Source: Candidatus Shapirobacteria bacterium (lineage in GTDB: Bacteria; Patescibacteriota; Microgenomatia; UBA12405). Taken from it: DNA of 11,127 nucleotides. Both the position numbers and the translations under genes were made by a program. The notes under the pieces were generated by a model, which was not told the DNA's origin, searched no databases, and saw only the letters and a list, made by a program, of their open reading frames with translations. The stretch is taken from NCBI GenBank assembly GCA_003647605.1, contig QMND01000011.1, positions 1 through 11,127 of the forward strand, read 5' to 3'. This document shows, piece after piece, positions 1 to 7,076 of the stretch (within the stretch, counting starts at the first letter, position 1; each line of letters opens with the position of its first letter).

Positions 1-1
1 G

Positions 2-289
2 TCTATAGCCGAGGGTTTTGGCTTGCCTCCTCTAGAAGCCATGCAAGCCGGTTGTCCTCTTTGTTATAGTATTGACACTAGCCTAGCCGAAGTTGTGGAT
101 TACAATGGTCAATTTTTTAAACCAACTTCCATCTCCAATCTAAAACAAGCTTTAAAAACTTTATGGACTAATAAAAAACTTCGTCAACATTTTTCTAAAT
201 CAGGTATCCAAAGAGCTAAACAATTTGACTGGTCACTAACAGCCCAGCAAACTTTGGCCGTCTACAAATTAATTCAACTCAATGAATAA
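2..289 (+). CDS. GT4-type glycosyltransferase, C-terminal part (5' truncated)
   Basis: The reading frame is open from base 2, so this is the last 95 residues of a longer gene that begins before the window. It opens on the sugar-nucleotide binding signature of GT-B retaining glycosyltransferases: EGFGLPPLE, an E-x7-E motif at visible residues 4-12, followed by AMQAGCP. Next come a SLAEVV stretch and the usual helical tail, including FDWSLTAQQTLAVY, typical of the C-terminal end of GT4 (Glycos_transf_1) enzymes. Such enzymes move a sugar from a nucleotide sugar to a lipid-linked or soluble acceptor at the cytoplasmic face of the membrane. The TTG and ATG codons near bases 23 and 41 lie inside the conserved motif and are not the real start. 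The stop overlaps the next gene by 8 bp, so they are probably co-transcribed. The family is clear; donor and acceptor are unknown. Confidence 0.9.
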   Translation, partial: SIAEGFGLPPLEAMQAGCPLCYSIDTSLAEVVDYNGQFFKPTSISNLKQALKTLWTNKKLRQHFSKSGIQRAKQFDWSLTAQQTLAVYKLIQLNE

Positions 290-1091
290 ACACTTTCTAT
301 CTGTCATTGTTCCAGTCTATAGGCAAGAAAAAACTATCAAAAACGATTTAGAACGCATTGATCAAACTCTTCAACAGATTCGTTACCCTTACGAAATTAT
401 TGCTATTATTGATGGACAGAAAATAGACAAATCTTTTCAAATCTGCAAAAAATTAAAACTTAAAAATCTAAAAGTTTACACTTATCAACAAAACCATGGT
501 AAGGGCTACGCCATTCGCTACGGTATGACTAAAAGCAGGGGAGACTATATTGCTTTTTTAGACGCTGGAATGGAAATTGACCCCAACGGCATATCTATGT
601 TAATTGAACATTTAGAGTGGTATCAAGCCGATATTATAGTTGGTTCAAAACAACACCCTGCTTCTCAAGTAAATTATCCTCTACAAAGAAAAATAATTAG
701 CTTTTTGGCTTATTTAATTTCCAAAACTTTGTTTAATTTAAAAATTAAAGACACTCAAGCTGGCATAAAAATATTCAAAAAACAGGTTCTAAAAAAAGTT
801 TTACCTCGATTATTGGTAAAAAATTTTGCTTTTGACCTAGAAATATTGGCTGTAGCTCAAAAACTAGGTTTTAACAAAATTTACGAAGCCCCAATCAAAC
901 TTAATTATTCTTTTCAAAGCCTAACTCATGCTCAAGGCTTGAAAGTTATCTATAAAACATTGGTAGACACACTGGCTATTTTCTATCGGCTTTATATTCT
1001 CCATTACTACGACGACTCTAAAAAAAGAAAATGGAAATTCGACAAAGATCTTAATTTCCGAATCAATACTGGTGATTATGAAAAAAAATAA
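282..1091 (+). CDS. GT2 glycosyltransferase, Dpm1/Alg5-like
   Basis: A 269-residue GT-A fold family 2 glycosyltransferase. Visible landmarks are the nucleotide-binding start SVIVPVYRQEKTI (7-19), IIDG (42-45), HGKGYAIRYG (72-81), GDYIAFLDAG (87-96), IVGSKQHP (119-126), DTQAGIKIF (157-165) and FAFDLE (182-187). The HGKG and DTQ-G-K-F motifs are typical of enzymes that glycosylate polyprenyl phosphate (dolichyl-phosphate mannose or glucose synthase type). A lipid-phosphate acceptor is therefore likely but inferred. The usual DxD is DAG here (D94-A95-G96), with acidic E98 and D100 close by that could help bind metal. There are no clear C-terminal membrane helices, so the enzyme is probably soluble or peripheral. 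The ATG lies inside the previous gene's last codons (8-bp overlap) and no Shine-Dalgarno sequence is seen, which suggests translational coupling within a GT operon. Confidence 0.9.
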   Translation: MNKHFLSVIVPVYRQEKTIKNDLERIDQTLQQIRYPYEIIAIIDGQKIDKSFQICKKLKLKNLKVYTYQQNHGKGYAIRYGMTKSRGDYIAFLDAGMEIDPNGISMLIEHLEWYQADIIVGSKQHPASQVNYPLQRKIISFLAYLISKTLFNLKIKDTQAGIKIFKKQVLKKVLPRLLVKNFAFDLEILAVAQKLGFNKIYEAPIKLNYSFQSLTHAQGLKVIYKTLVDTLAIFYRLYILHYYDDSKKRKWKFDKDLNFRINTGDYEKK

Positions 1092-2031
1092 AGTTGTATT
1101 TTCCATCATTATTCCTGTCCGTCAAACTAATCCTTATTTAAAAGAAAATTTACAACAACTTAAAAAACAATCTTTTAAAGATTTTGAAGTTTTAGTTATA
1201 GATGATCAAATTTCTGCAACCCCCAATCCTGCTCAAAAAAGAAACATTGGAGCCAAAATGGCCAAAGGAAAATATTTAGCCTTTTTGGACGACGATTCAT
1301 ACCCCGCTAAAGATTGGCTAAAAAACGCTTTTAAACTATTTCAACAACAAAAAAATATTTCAGCTGTCTGTGGCCGGGCTTTAACTCCACCACAAGACAG
1401 TCTTTTACAACAAACCTCAGGATTATTCCACTCTTCGTTTTTGGGTAGCGGAGGAGCTGGTCAATACAGAAACAAAATCAAATCAGCTCGCTATATCGAC
1501 GACTATCCTTCTGTTAATTTAATCGTTGAAAAATCTGATTTCAAAAAAATCAAAGGCTTCGATACTTATTACTGGCCAGGAGAAGACACTATTTTATGTC
1601 TCAACTTAACTAAAAAACTGGGCAAAAAAATTCTTTATCATCCATCCCTAATAGTTCACCATCATCGTCGAGCTATTTTCAAACCACACTTAGCCCAAAT
1701 CAAACGATACGCTATTCACCGATCTTTTTTTGCCAAAAAATTTCCCCAAACATCGTTAAAAATAGGCTATTTCACCCCCACTATTTTTCTTTTATACCTT
1801 CTTAGTTTACCTTTTTTATCAAAACTATCTCAACTTTACTTTTTTCCACTTTATACTTACATCATTCTTCTAACCATAACTTTTGTCAGTTTTTTAATTA
1901 AGCATTCATTACTTCTGTCAATTTTAGCCACCATCACCATTCCTGTCACTCACCTTTATTATGGTTTTTACTTCATCATCGGCCTACTTAAAAAAAATGT
2001 CTACTTTCAACCTCGACAGGACAAATTATGA
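1078..2031 (+). CDS. GT2 glycosyltransferase with C-terminal membrane helices
   Basis: A 317-residue family 2 glycosyltransferase. The GT-A core shows FSIIIPV (8-14), VLVIDD (38-43), QKRNIGAKMAKGKYLAFLDD with the metal-binding DDD at 71-73, SVNLIVEK (145-152), GFDTYYWPGED (160-170, the acidic catalytic-base region) and HHHRR (194-198). About a hundred C-terminal residues hold three hydrophobic stretches near 232-247, 254-274 and 278-304, so the enzyme is likely anchored in the cytoplasmic membrane and acts on a lipid-linked or membrane acceptor. The ATG at 1078 is preferred. An in-frame GTG at 1072 would add two residues and lengthen the overlap with the upstream gene from 14 to 20 bp. It is the last gene of the first operon: it ends with TGA and is followed by a hairpin and a new promoter. 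The donor sugar cannot be inferred. Confidence 0.9.
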   Translation: MKKNKVVFSIIIPVRQTNPYLKENLQQLKKQSFKDFEVLVIDDQISATPNPAQKRNIGAKMAKGKYLAFLDDDSYPAKDWLKNAFKLFQQQKNISAVCGRALTPPQDSLLQQTSGLFHSSFLGSGGAGQYRNKIKSARYIDDYPSVNLIVEKSDFKKIKGFDTYYWPGEDTILCLNLTKKLGKKILYHPSLIVHHHRRAIFKPHLAQIKRYAIHRSFFAKKFPQTSLKIGYFTPTIFLLYLLSLPFLSKLSQLYFFPLYTYIILLTITFVSFLIKHSLLLSILATITIPVTHLYYGFYFIIGLLKKNVYFQPRQDKL

Positions 2032-2051
2032 CATTTTTAGCCTTGAAAAAT

Positions 2052-2082
2052 AAAAAGTTTTCATTGACACTGAAAACTTTTT
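2052..2082. repeat. Perfect 12-bp inverted repeat (hairpin) in the only sizeable gap
   Basis: AAAAAGTTTTCA (2052-2063) and TGAAAACTTTTT (2071-2082) are exact reverse complements around the 7-nt loop TTGACAC. As RNA it reads as an A-tract, a 7-bp GTTTTCA/TGAAAAC core and a U-tract, so it may be a weak intrinsic terminator for the upstream GT operon in either direction. Only two pairs are G-C. Its loop coincides with the -35 box of the next gene's promoter, so it could instead be an operator for a dimeric regulator. Confidence 0.8.
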
Positions 2083-2092
2083 GACATATACT
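2064..2092 (+). promoter_or_regulatory. Near-consensus sigma70-type promoter for the ATPase gene
   Basis: TTGACA (2064-2069, a perfect -35 box) is followed after exactly 17 bp by TATACT (2087-2092, five of six -10 bases). The expected transcription start, 6-9 nt downstream, falls at about 2099-2101, that is on or beside the ATG at 2101. The mRNA would be leaderless or nearly so. The -35 box sits in the loop of the 2052-2082 inverted repeat. A second TTGACA at 2081-2086 has no matching -10. Confidence 0.75.
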
Positions 2093-2100
2093 ATTAATAT

Positions 2101-3387
2101 ATGAACCCAAAATATTCACTTTCTTTTAGCCAAGAACTGTTAGATTCAACTCTCAAAGAACAAAGAAAATTGTTTTTAAAACATGATTTAGGTATTCAAA
2201 GAAACATACTAAATCAAATAAGCAAAATCATTAAATCACCACAAATTGTCATTATAACAGGATTACGCAGAGTCGGAAAATCAACTCTTTTAGCTCAGCT
2301 AGCTCACAAATACCTAAAAAACAATTTCTACTATGTTAACTTTGAAGATGACAGACTTCTTGATTTTCAACTTAAAGATTTCAACTTACTACATCAAAGC
2401 TTAATCAAATTATTTGGTCAAAAAAAAACATTTCTTTTCGACGAAATCCAAAATATTCCCCAATGGGAACGCTTTGTTCGTCGACTTCATGACAGAGGTT
2501 ATAAATTTATCATCACGGGCTCTAACGCTTCTTTGTTAAGTCAAGAACTAGGAACTCGTTTGACAGGTCGATCCATCAAAATCAACCTATACCCCTTCTC
2601 TTTTAAAGAATTTTTAAGTTTTAAAAAACAGCCGATACCTAATATAAAAAAACTCAACAAGAAACAAAGAAAAAAACTCCTTAAGCTTGTCAATCAATAT
2701 TTGATATTAGGAGGAATTCCAGATGCACTCAAATATCCCAAACTAAATATACATAAAAATCTATACGACGATGTTTTGTATCGCGACATAACAACTAGAT
2801 ATAAAATTGATAACCAAAAGAGTCTCAAAGAATTAACTTTTTATCTAGTTAGCAACTCTTCTTCTCAAATTTCATATAATAAACTTAAAAACTTACTCAA
2901 GCTTGGTAGTGTCAATACTGTTAAAAACTACATTGACTATCTCGAAAACAGTTGGTTGTTTTTTATTTTAAATAAATATGCTTACTCTATCAAAGAACAG
3001 CAAATTGCCAACAAAAAAATATATAGCATCGATACAGGTCTAGTTAATTCTGTTGGTTTTAGCTTTTCCAAAAATAAAGGGAAAATGATGGAAAATGTTG
3101 TTTTCCTACAATTAAAACAAAACAATAATGACATATATTTTTACAAAAGCCAACAAAACCATGAAGTTGATTTCTTTTTACACAAAGACAAAAGTTTTAT
3201 TCAAGTTAGCCAAAATATAGATAATACAGAAACTAGAAACAGAGAAATTAGATCGTTGATAGAATCAGCCCAAGAACAATCTTCAACAAAATTACAAATA
3301 ATTAGCGAACAGCACAAAGAAATCGTTAAACAAAAAAAAATGAAGATTTTCATAACCCCACTCTATGAATGGTTATTGCAACAATAA
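2101..3387 (+). CDS. AAA_14/DUF4143 family ATP-binding protein
   Basis: A 428-residue P-loop ATPase of the AAA_14 plus DUF4143 type. Walker A is GLRRVGKST (54-62), Walker B is TFLFDEIQNIPQWE (110-123) with D114-E115, and the sensor-like segment is FIITGSNASLLSQELGTRLTGRS, read across 136-158. The middle resembles a winged-helix DNA-binding region (about 235-300, including SVNTVKNYIDYLE). The C-terminal domain carries a PD-(D/E)xK nuclease-like remnant: E331, VDF (356-358) and IQVS (367-370), where the usual E-x-K is replaced by Q-V-S, so nuclease activity is doubtful. The cellular role of this family is poorly defined. Homologues are common and often multicopy in Patescibacteria and archaea. 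It has its own promoter. The following radical SAM gene starts 6 bp after its stop, so the two are likely co-transcribed. A direct role in glycan synthesis is not supported by sequence. Confidence 0.9.
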   Translation: MNPKYSLSFSQELLDSTLKEQRKLFLKHDLGIQRNILNQISKIIKSPQIVIITGLRRVGKSTLLAQLAHKYLKNNFYYVNFEDDRLLDFQLKDFNLLHQSLIKLFGQKKTFLFDEIQNIPQWERFVRRLHDRGYKFIITGSNASLLSQELGTRLTGRSIKINLYPFSFKEFLSFKKQPIPNIKKLNKKQRKKLLKLVNQYLILGGIPDALKYPKLNIHKNLYDDVLYRDITTRYKIDNQKSLKELTFYLVSNSSSQISYNKLKNLLKLGSVNTVKNYIDYLENSWLFFILNKYAYSIKEQQIANKKIYSIDTGLVNSVGFSFSKNKGKMMENVVFLQLKQNNNDIYFYKSQQNHEVDFFLHKDKSFIQVSQNIDNTETRNREIRSLIESAQEQSSTKLQIISEQHKEIVKQKKMKIFITPLYEWLLQQ

Positions 3388-3393
3388 AAAATA

Positions 3394-4860
3394 ATGGCTA
3401 ATCGAAAAACATTTAGTGTCTCCGTTTCTTATCCACCTATCTACAAAAACAAACAAACTGCTTTTTTGTCTCAAAACCGCCAATTCCAGTGGACCAATAC
3501 CAATAATATAATTTTTCCTGTTATTCCTGCTTACGCAGCCACCTTACTTCAATCAAAAGGCTATCAAGTTTTTTGGGATGACGCTATTGCTGAAAAACTA
3601 AATTATCAACAATGGCTAACAAGACTGATTAAAAACCAACCTGATTTAATTGCCATTGAAACCAAAACACCAGTCGTTAAAAAACACTGGAAAATTATTG
3701 ACCAAATCAAAAAAAAACTACCAAAATCCACAATTGTTCTAATGGGCGATCATGTTACGGCCATACCAAAAGAGTCACTCAAACACTCTCAAGTAGACTT
3801 TATTTTAACTGGTGGTGATTATGATTTTATGCTTTTAAACCTAGCCAACCATCTCCACCAAAAAGAAAAATTACAACCCGGTTTTTATTTTCACCAAAAA
3901 AACAAAATAATCAATAGCGGTAAATTTGTCTTAAAACACCACCAACTAGACAAATTACCAATTATTGATCGCCAATTGACCAAAAACCATCTTTACACCC
4001 ACCGAAACTCTAATTTCAAATATAAACCCGGTGCCTACATCATGTCAGCCCGAGATTGTTGGTGGGGAAAATGTAGTTTCTGTTCTTGGACCACCCTTTT
4101 CCCTTGCCAACAATATCGCCGTTTCTCTCCCCAATACTCCATTAAAGAAATTCAAAATTTAGTCAATAATTTTAACATCAAAGAAATTTTCGATGATTCT
4201 GGCACTCTGCCAACAGGGGACTGGCTAAACAATTTTAGTCATCTTTTAATCAAACAAAAATTAAATAAAAAAATCAGTTTGGGAGCCAATCTGAGAATGG
4301 CTAGTTTGTCTCAATCAGAATTTAATTTGATCAAAAAAGCCGGTTTTCGCTTCCTCCTTTTTGGTCTTGAATCGGCCAACCAAAAGACCTTAGATAAAAT
4401 CAACAAAAACATTAAAGTTTGCGATATAAAAAAAACTCTAATTGAAAGTAAAAAAGCTGGTCTAGTTAACCACATCACCACTATGATTGGTTATCCTTGG
4501 GAAAACTTATCAAATTACCAAGAAACTATTAATCTAATTTACAAACTTTTTAGACAAGGTTTAACCGACTCCATCCAAGCCACCCTACTCATTCCTTATC
4601 CTGGTACTCCACTTTTTGAACAATTAAAAAGAGAAAAATTGCTTTTAACCCAAGACTGGAACAAATATGATATGAGTCAACCAGTTATCAAATCTCCTCT
4701 ATCAACCAAACAACAAAAACAAATAATTCAAACTTTCTTCAAAGGAGCTCTACAACCCCAATTTCTTTTCAAACAAATTGTATCCATCCACTCTTTAAGT
4801 GATTTTGTCCATCTAGCTAATTACAGCCTTAAATTCTTATTAAAACTAAAAGATTTTTAA
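3394..4860 (+). CDS. Cobalamin-binding-domain radical SAM protein with C-x4-C-x2-C cluster motif
   Basis: A 488-residue protein with a B12-binding-like Rossmann domain (about 35-155; LMGDHVTAIPKESL at 116-129, then VDFILTGGD) followed by a radical SAM barrel (about 210-410). The [4Fe-4S] ligands would be C222, C227 and C230 in ARDCWWGKCSFCSW, a C-x4-C-x2-C spacing in place of the common C-x3-C-x2-C. Other family marks are DDSGTLPTGDW (267-277), FGLESANQKTLDKI (323-336), MIGYPWE (364-370) and LLIPYPGTPLF (398-408). The classical D-x-H-x-x-G cobalamin motif is not evident, as in many members of this class. Relatives carry out methylation, ring or backbone rearrangement and other radical reactions on lipids, sugars, tetrapyrroles or peptides. 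With GT neighbours on both sides, a modified saccharide or lipid carrier is a reasonable guess only. It starts 6 bp after the ATPase gene without a Shine-Dalgarno sequence. Confidence 0.88.
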   Translation: MANRKTFSVSVSYPPIYKNKQTAFLSQNRQFQWTNTNNIIFPVIPAYAATLLQSKGYQVFWDDAIAEKLNYQQWLTRLIKNQPDLIAIETKTPVVKKHWKIIDQIKKKLPKSTIVLMGDHVTAIPKESLKHSQVDFILTGGDYDFMLLNLANHLHQKEKLQPGFYFHQKNKIINSGKFVLKHHQLDKLPIIDRQLTKNHLYTHRNSNFKYKPGAYIMSARDCWWGKCSFCSWTTLFPCQQYRRFSPQYSIKEIQNLVNNFNIKEIFDDSGTLPTGDWLNNFSHLLIKQKLNKKISLGANLRMASLSQSEFNLIKKAGFRFLLFGLESANQKTLDKINKNIKVCDIKKTLIESKKAGLVNHITTMIGYPWENLSNYQETINLIYKLFRQGLTDSIQATLLIPYPGTPLFEQLKREKLLLTQDWNKYDMSQPVIKSPLSTKQQKQIIQTFFKGALQPQFLFKQIVSIHSLSDFVHLANYSLKFLLKLKDF

Positions 4861-4885
4861 CTAAACCAAATTTACATACTACAAT
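4857..4885 (+). promoter_or_regulatory. Possible promoter for the GT2 gene at 4894
   Basis: TACAAT (4880-4885, five of six -10 bases) lies 8 nt before the ATG at 4894, the same spacing as in the strong promoter at 2087. Seventeen bp upstream is TTAACT (4857-4862, four of six -35 bases). If active it would give a leaderless transcript. The 33-bp gap also allows simple read-through from the radical SAM gene. Confidence 0.35.
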
Positions 4886-4893
4886 CAGACTAT

Positions 4894-5928
4894 ATGATTT
4901 GGCCAAAAATAACTATCATCATCCCCACTCTTAACTCAGCCAAAGTTTTAAACCACTGTCTTAAATCAATTCAACAACAAAATTATCCCCAATCTAAAAT
5001 TAAAATCTTGATTGTCGATGGGGGATCAACCGATGCAACCATTCGAATAGCCCAAAAATATAAAACAAAAATCATCAACAACCCCCTCAAAACTGCCGAA
5101 GCCGCCAAAGCCGTCGGTATCAAAAAAGCTAATTCTAAATATGTGGCCCTAATCGACTCCGACAACATTCTGCCTCAACCCAACTATCTAAAAAAAATGG
5201 TTTTACCCATGGAAAAAGACAATAAGTTAATTGCCTCCGAACCAATCAAATTCACATATCGATCTAAAGCCGGTTTTATAGAACGCTATTCAGCTTTAAT
5301 CGGGGCCAACGATCCTTATGCTTTTGTTACAAAAGTTTACGACCGCCTTTCTTATCTAACCAACAAATGGACTGACCTAAAACTCCAATATATAGACAAA
5401 GGTCAATACATTAAAGTCAAACTTAAACCCAAACAAAACATACCTACCATCGGTGCCAACGGTACCGTTTTTCGTCAGTCTTTTTTGAAAAAATACTTTT
5501 TATCTTCAAAACAAAACAACTATTTTTTTGATATAGACATCATATCCATGGCCTTATCCTCAAAAAAATCTTGTCTTTACATAGCCAAAGTTAAAATTGG
5601 TATCATTCACTCCTTTTGTGAATCATCCATTTCTAAATTTATTCACAAACAACAACGCCGTCTAATTGACTACTATCAATATCAACCAATTCGCCACTTT
5701 AACTGGTCTAAGCACAATCAAACAGCCATCATTAAATTTTCTGTTTACAGTCTCAGTTTGATAGCTCCACTTTTCGATTCGATTCGCGGCTTCGTTATCA
5801 AACCAGACCCAGCTTGGTTCTTTCATCTGCCAGCTTGCTTAATTACTTTTTTTACTTATGCCCAAATCACTATTTTAAGTAAACTAAAATTGTTAAAACC
5901 CCTATCCAGACAAACATGGCAACAATAA
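4894..5928 (+). CDS. GT2 glycosyltransferase with hydrophobic C-terminal segments
   Basis: A 344-residue family 2 glycosyltransferase. GT-A landmarks are ITIIIPTLNSAKVL (6-19), ILIVDGGSTD (38-47), ANSKYVALIDSD with DSD at 88-90 (metal and nucleotide-sugar binding), IGANDPYAF (136-144), TIGANG (185-190, acceptor-side loop) and FFDIDI (211-216, acidic catalytic-base region). A basic stretch KQQRRLIDYYQ follows. Hydrophobic stretches near 281-297 and 308-328 suggest membrane attachment. The GANDPYAF and IGANG blocks occur in a family of archaeal and candidate-phylum GT2 enzymes of unknown sugar specificity (recalled from general family knowledge, not searched). It starts 33 bp after the radical SAM gene, with a possible promoter of its own, and its last 13 bp overlap the next GT gene, which implies coupled expression. 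Confidence 0.88.
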   Translation: MIWPKITIIIPTLNSAKVLNHCLKSIQQQNYPQSKIKILIVDGGSTDATIRIAQKYKTKIINNPLKTAEAAKAVGIKKANSKYVALIDSDNILPQPNYLKKMVLPMEKDNKLIASEPIKFTYRSKAGFIERYSALIGANDPYAFVTKVYDRLSYLTNKWTDLKLQYIDKGQYIKVKLKPKQNIPTIGANGTVFRQSFLKKYFLSSKQNNYFFDIDIISMALSSKKSCLYIAKVKIGIIHSFCESSISKFIHKQQRRLIDYYQYQPIRHFNWSKHNQTAIIKFSVYSLSLIAPLFDSIRGFVIKPDPAWFFHLPACLITFFTYAQITILSKLKLLKPLSRQTWQQ

Positions 5929-7076
5929 AAAAACCAAAAAGAATCTTAATGATTACTCCTTTCTTTTCGCCCAACATCGGCGGAGTCGAAAAACATCTAG
6001 ATGATTTATGCAGCTACCTAAGCCAAAAAGGTCATCAAATTACGGTTTTAACCTACCAACCCTTGACCTCCCCTACCAAAGCCAGTTCTTTTCAAAAAAC
6101 TAACAACCTGTCCATCTATCGCTTTAATTGGCCTGGCTACCAACTTTTCCACCGTTTACAAAAATATCCAACTTTTCAATTTTTATACATCACCCCTTAC
6201 TTATTCTTCCGTTCCTTTGTCTTCTTGCTTTTTCGACCCCAAAAATTTGACCTAATCCATGCTCATGGCCTAAATGCCTCTTTTATAGCCATGTTACTTA
6301 AAAACATATTCAAAATTCCATTCGTGGCCTCAACTTACGCCATCTATAATTTTAAAAAGAAAAGCCTGTTTAGTCGCCTCAGTCTTTTAGCTCTATCTTC
6401 AGCTCAAAAAGTCTTAGCCTTAGCACAACCATCAACCAGAGAATTAATTAGAATAGGTTTAAACAAACAAAAAATCACCACTTATTTTTTATGGATAGAT
6501 AAGCGTCTATATAAAAAAACTAATCGCAACCAAGCTCGCCAACAACTCAAATTAGCAAATAAATTTACTGCCATTTTCGTTGGCCGTCTGATTGCTTCCA
6601 AAGGTATTGCTATTATCAAAAAATTAATTAAAACTTTTCCAGACATAAACTTCATTGTCATTGGCGATCACAGTCAATTTGAACCAGACATGGAACAGAT
6701 AGCCGTAAATCACCAAAATTTACATTTATATTGCGGATCTATAAGCATTAAAAAACTTAGCCTTTACTACTCTTCAGCCAACCTTCTATTGATGCCATCC
6801 CTACATCCCGAAGCCTTTGGCAAGGTGGCTATCGAAGCTTTAGCTTGTGGCACTCCGGTTTTAGCCTCCAACCGAGGAGCTCTGAGTTGCATCCTATCCA
6901 AATCCGTTTCGGTTGTTGTCAACCCAACTTTTTCTAACTTTAAACAACAGCTCAACTTCCTTCGCCATCATCCTTCAAAATTAAGGAATATGTCCCAAAA
7001 GGCTCCAGCTTATGTTCAACAAAACTTTAGCCCCCACCAAGCCAAAGTCATCGAACAAGCCTATTACTTCAACTAA
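5916..7076 (+). CDS. GT4 glycosyltransferase (Glycos_transf_4 / Glycos_transf_1)
   Basis: A complete 386-residue GT-B glycosyltransferase. The N-terminal acceptor domain begins RILMITPFFSPNIGGVEKHL (9-28) and continues with GHQITVLTY (39-47) and FDLIHAHGLNAS (111-122). The donor domain has IFVGRLIASKGI (220-231), FIVIGD (246-251), the E-x7-E signature EAFGKVAIE (299-307) and ALACGTPVLAS (308-318). The length and arrangement match GT4 enzymes that use UDP- or GDP-activated sugars in surface polysaccharide or glycolipid assembly. The start ATG lies within the upstream GT2 gene (13-bp overlap), so translation is probably coupled. Its 3' end overlaps the convergent GT4 gene by 8 bp, so it closes the + strand block with no intergenic terminator. 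The specific sugar is unknown. Confidence 0.92.
   Translation: MATIKKPKRILMITPFFSPNIGGVEKHLDDLCSYLSQKGHQITVLTYQPLTSPTKASSFQKTNNLSIYRFNWPGYQLFHRLQKYPTFQFLYITPYLFFRSFVFLLFRPQKFDLIHAHGLNASFIAMLLKNIFKIPFVASTYAIYNFKKKSLFSRLSLLALSSAQKVLALAQPSTRELIRIGLNKQKITTYFLWIDKRLYKKTNRNQARQQLKLANKFTAIFVGRLIASKGIAIIKKLIKTFPDINFIVIGDHSQFEPDMEQIAVNHQNLHLYCGSISIKKLSLYYSSANLLLMPSLHPEAFGKVAIEALACGTPVLASNRGALSCILSKSVSVVVNPTFSNFKQQLNFLRHHPSKLRNMSQKAPAYVQQNFSPHQAKVIEQAYYFN

Noticed and set aside
921..1109. Minus-strand open frame of 62 codons
   Set aside because: It is antisense to two well-supported GT2 genes and has no recognisable motif or start signal.
2081..2086. Second TTGACA just downstream of the first -35 box
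   Set aside because: No -10-like hexamer occurs 16-18 bp further on; that position is already inside the ATPase coding sequence.
3380..3385. AACAAT 8 nt before the radical SAM ATG at 3394 as a possible -10
   Set aside because: It matches four of six bases, has no -35 box, and the 6-bp gap after the ATPase stop points to co-transcription.
4983..5168. Minus-strand open frame of 61 codons
   Set aside because: It lies entirely opposite the conserved GT-A core of the GT2 gene, including its DGGSTD motif, and has no independent support.
6767..6955. Minus-strand open frame of 62 codons
   Set aside because: It is antisense to the E-x7-E region of the plus-strand GT4 gene and is a shadow of its codon use.
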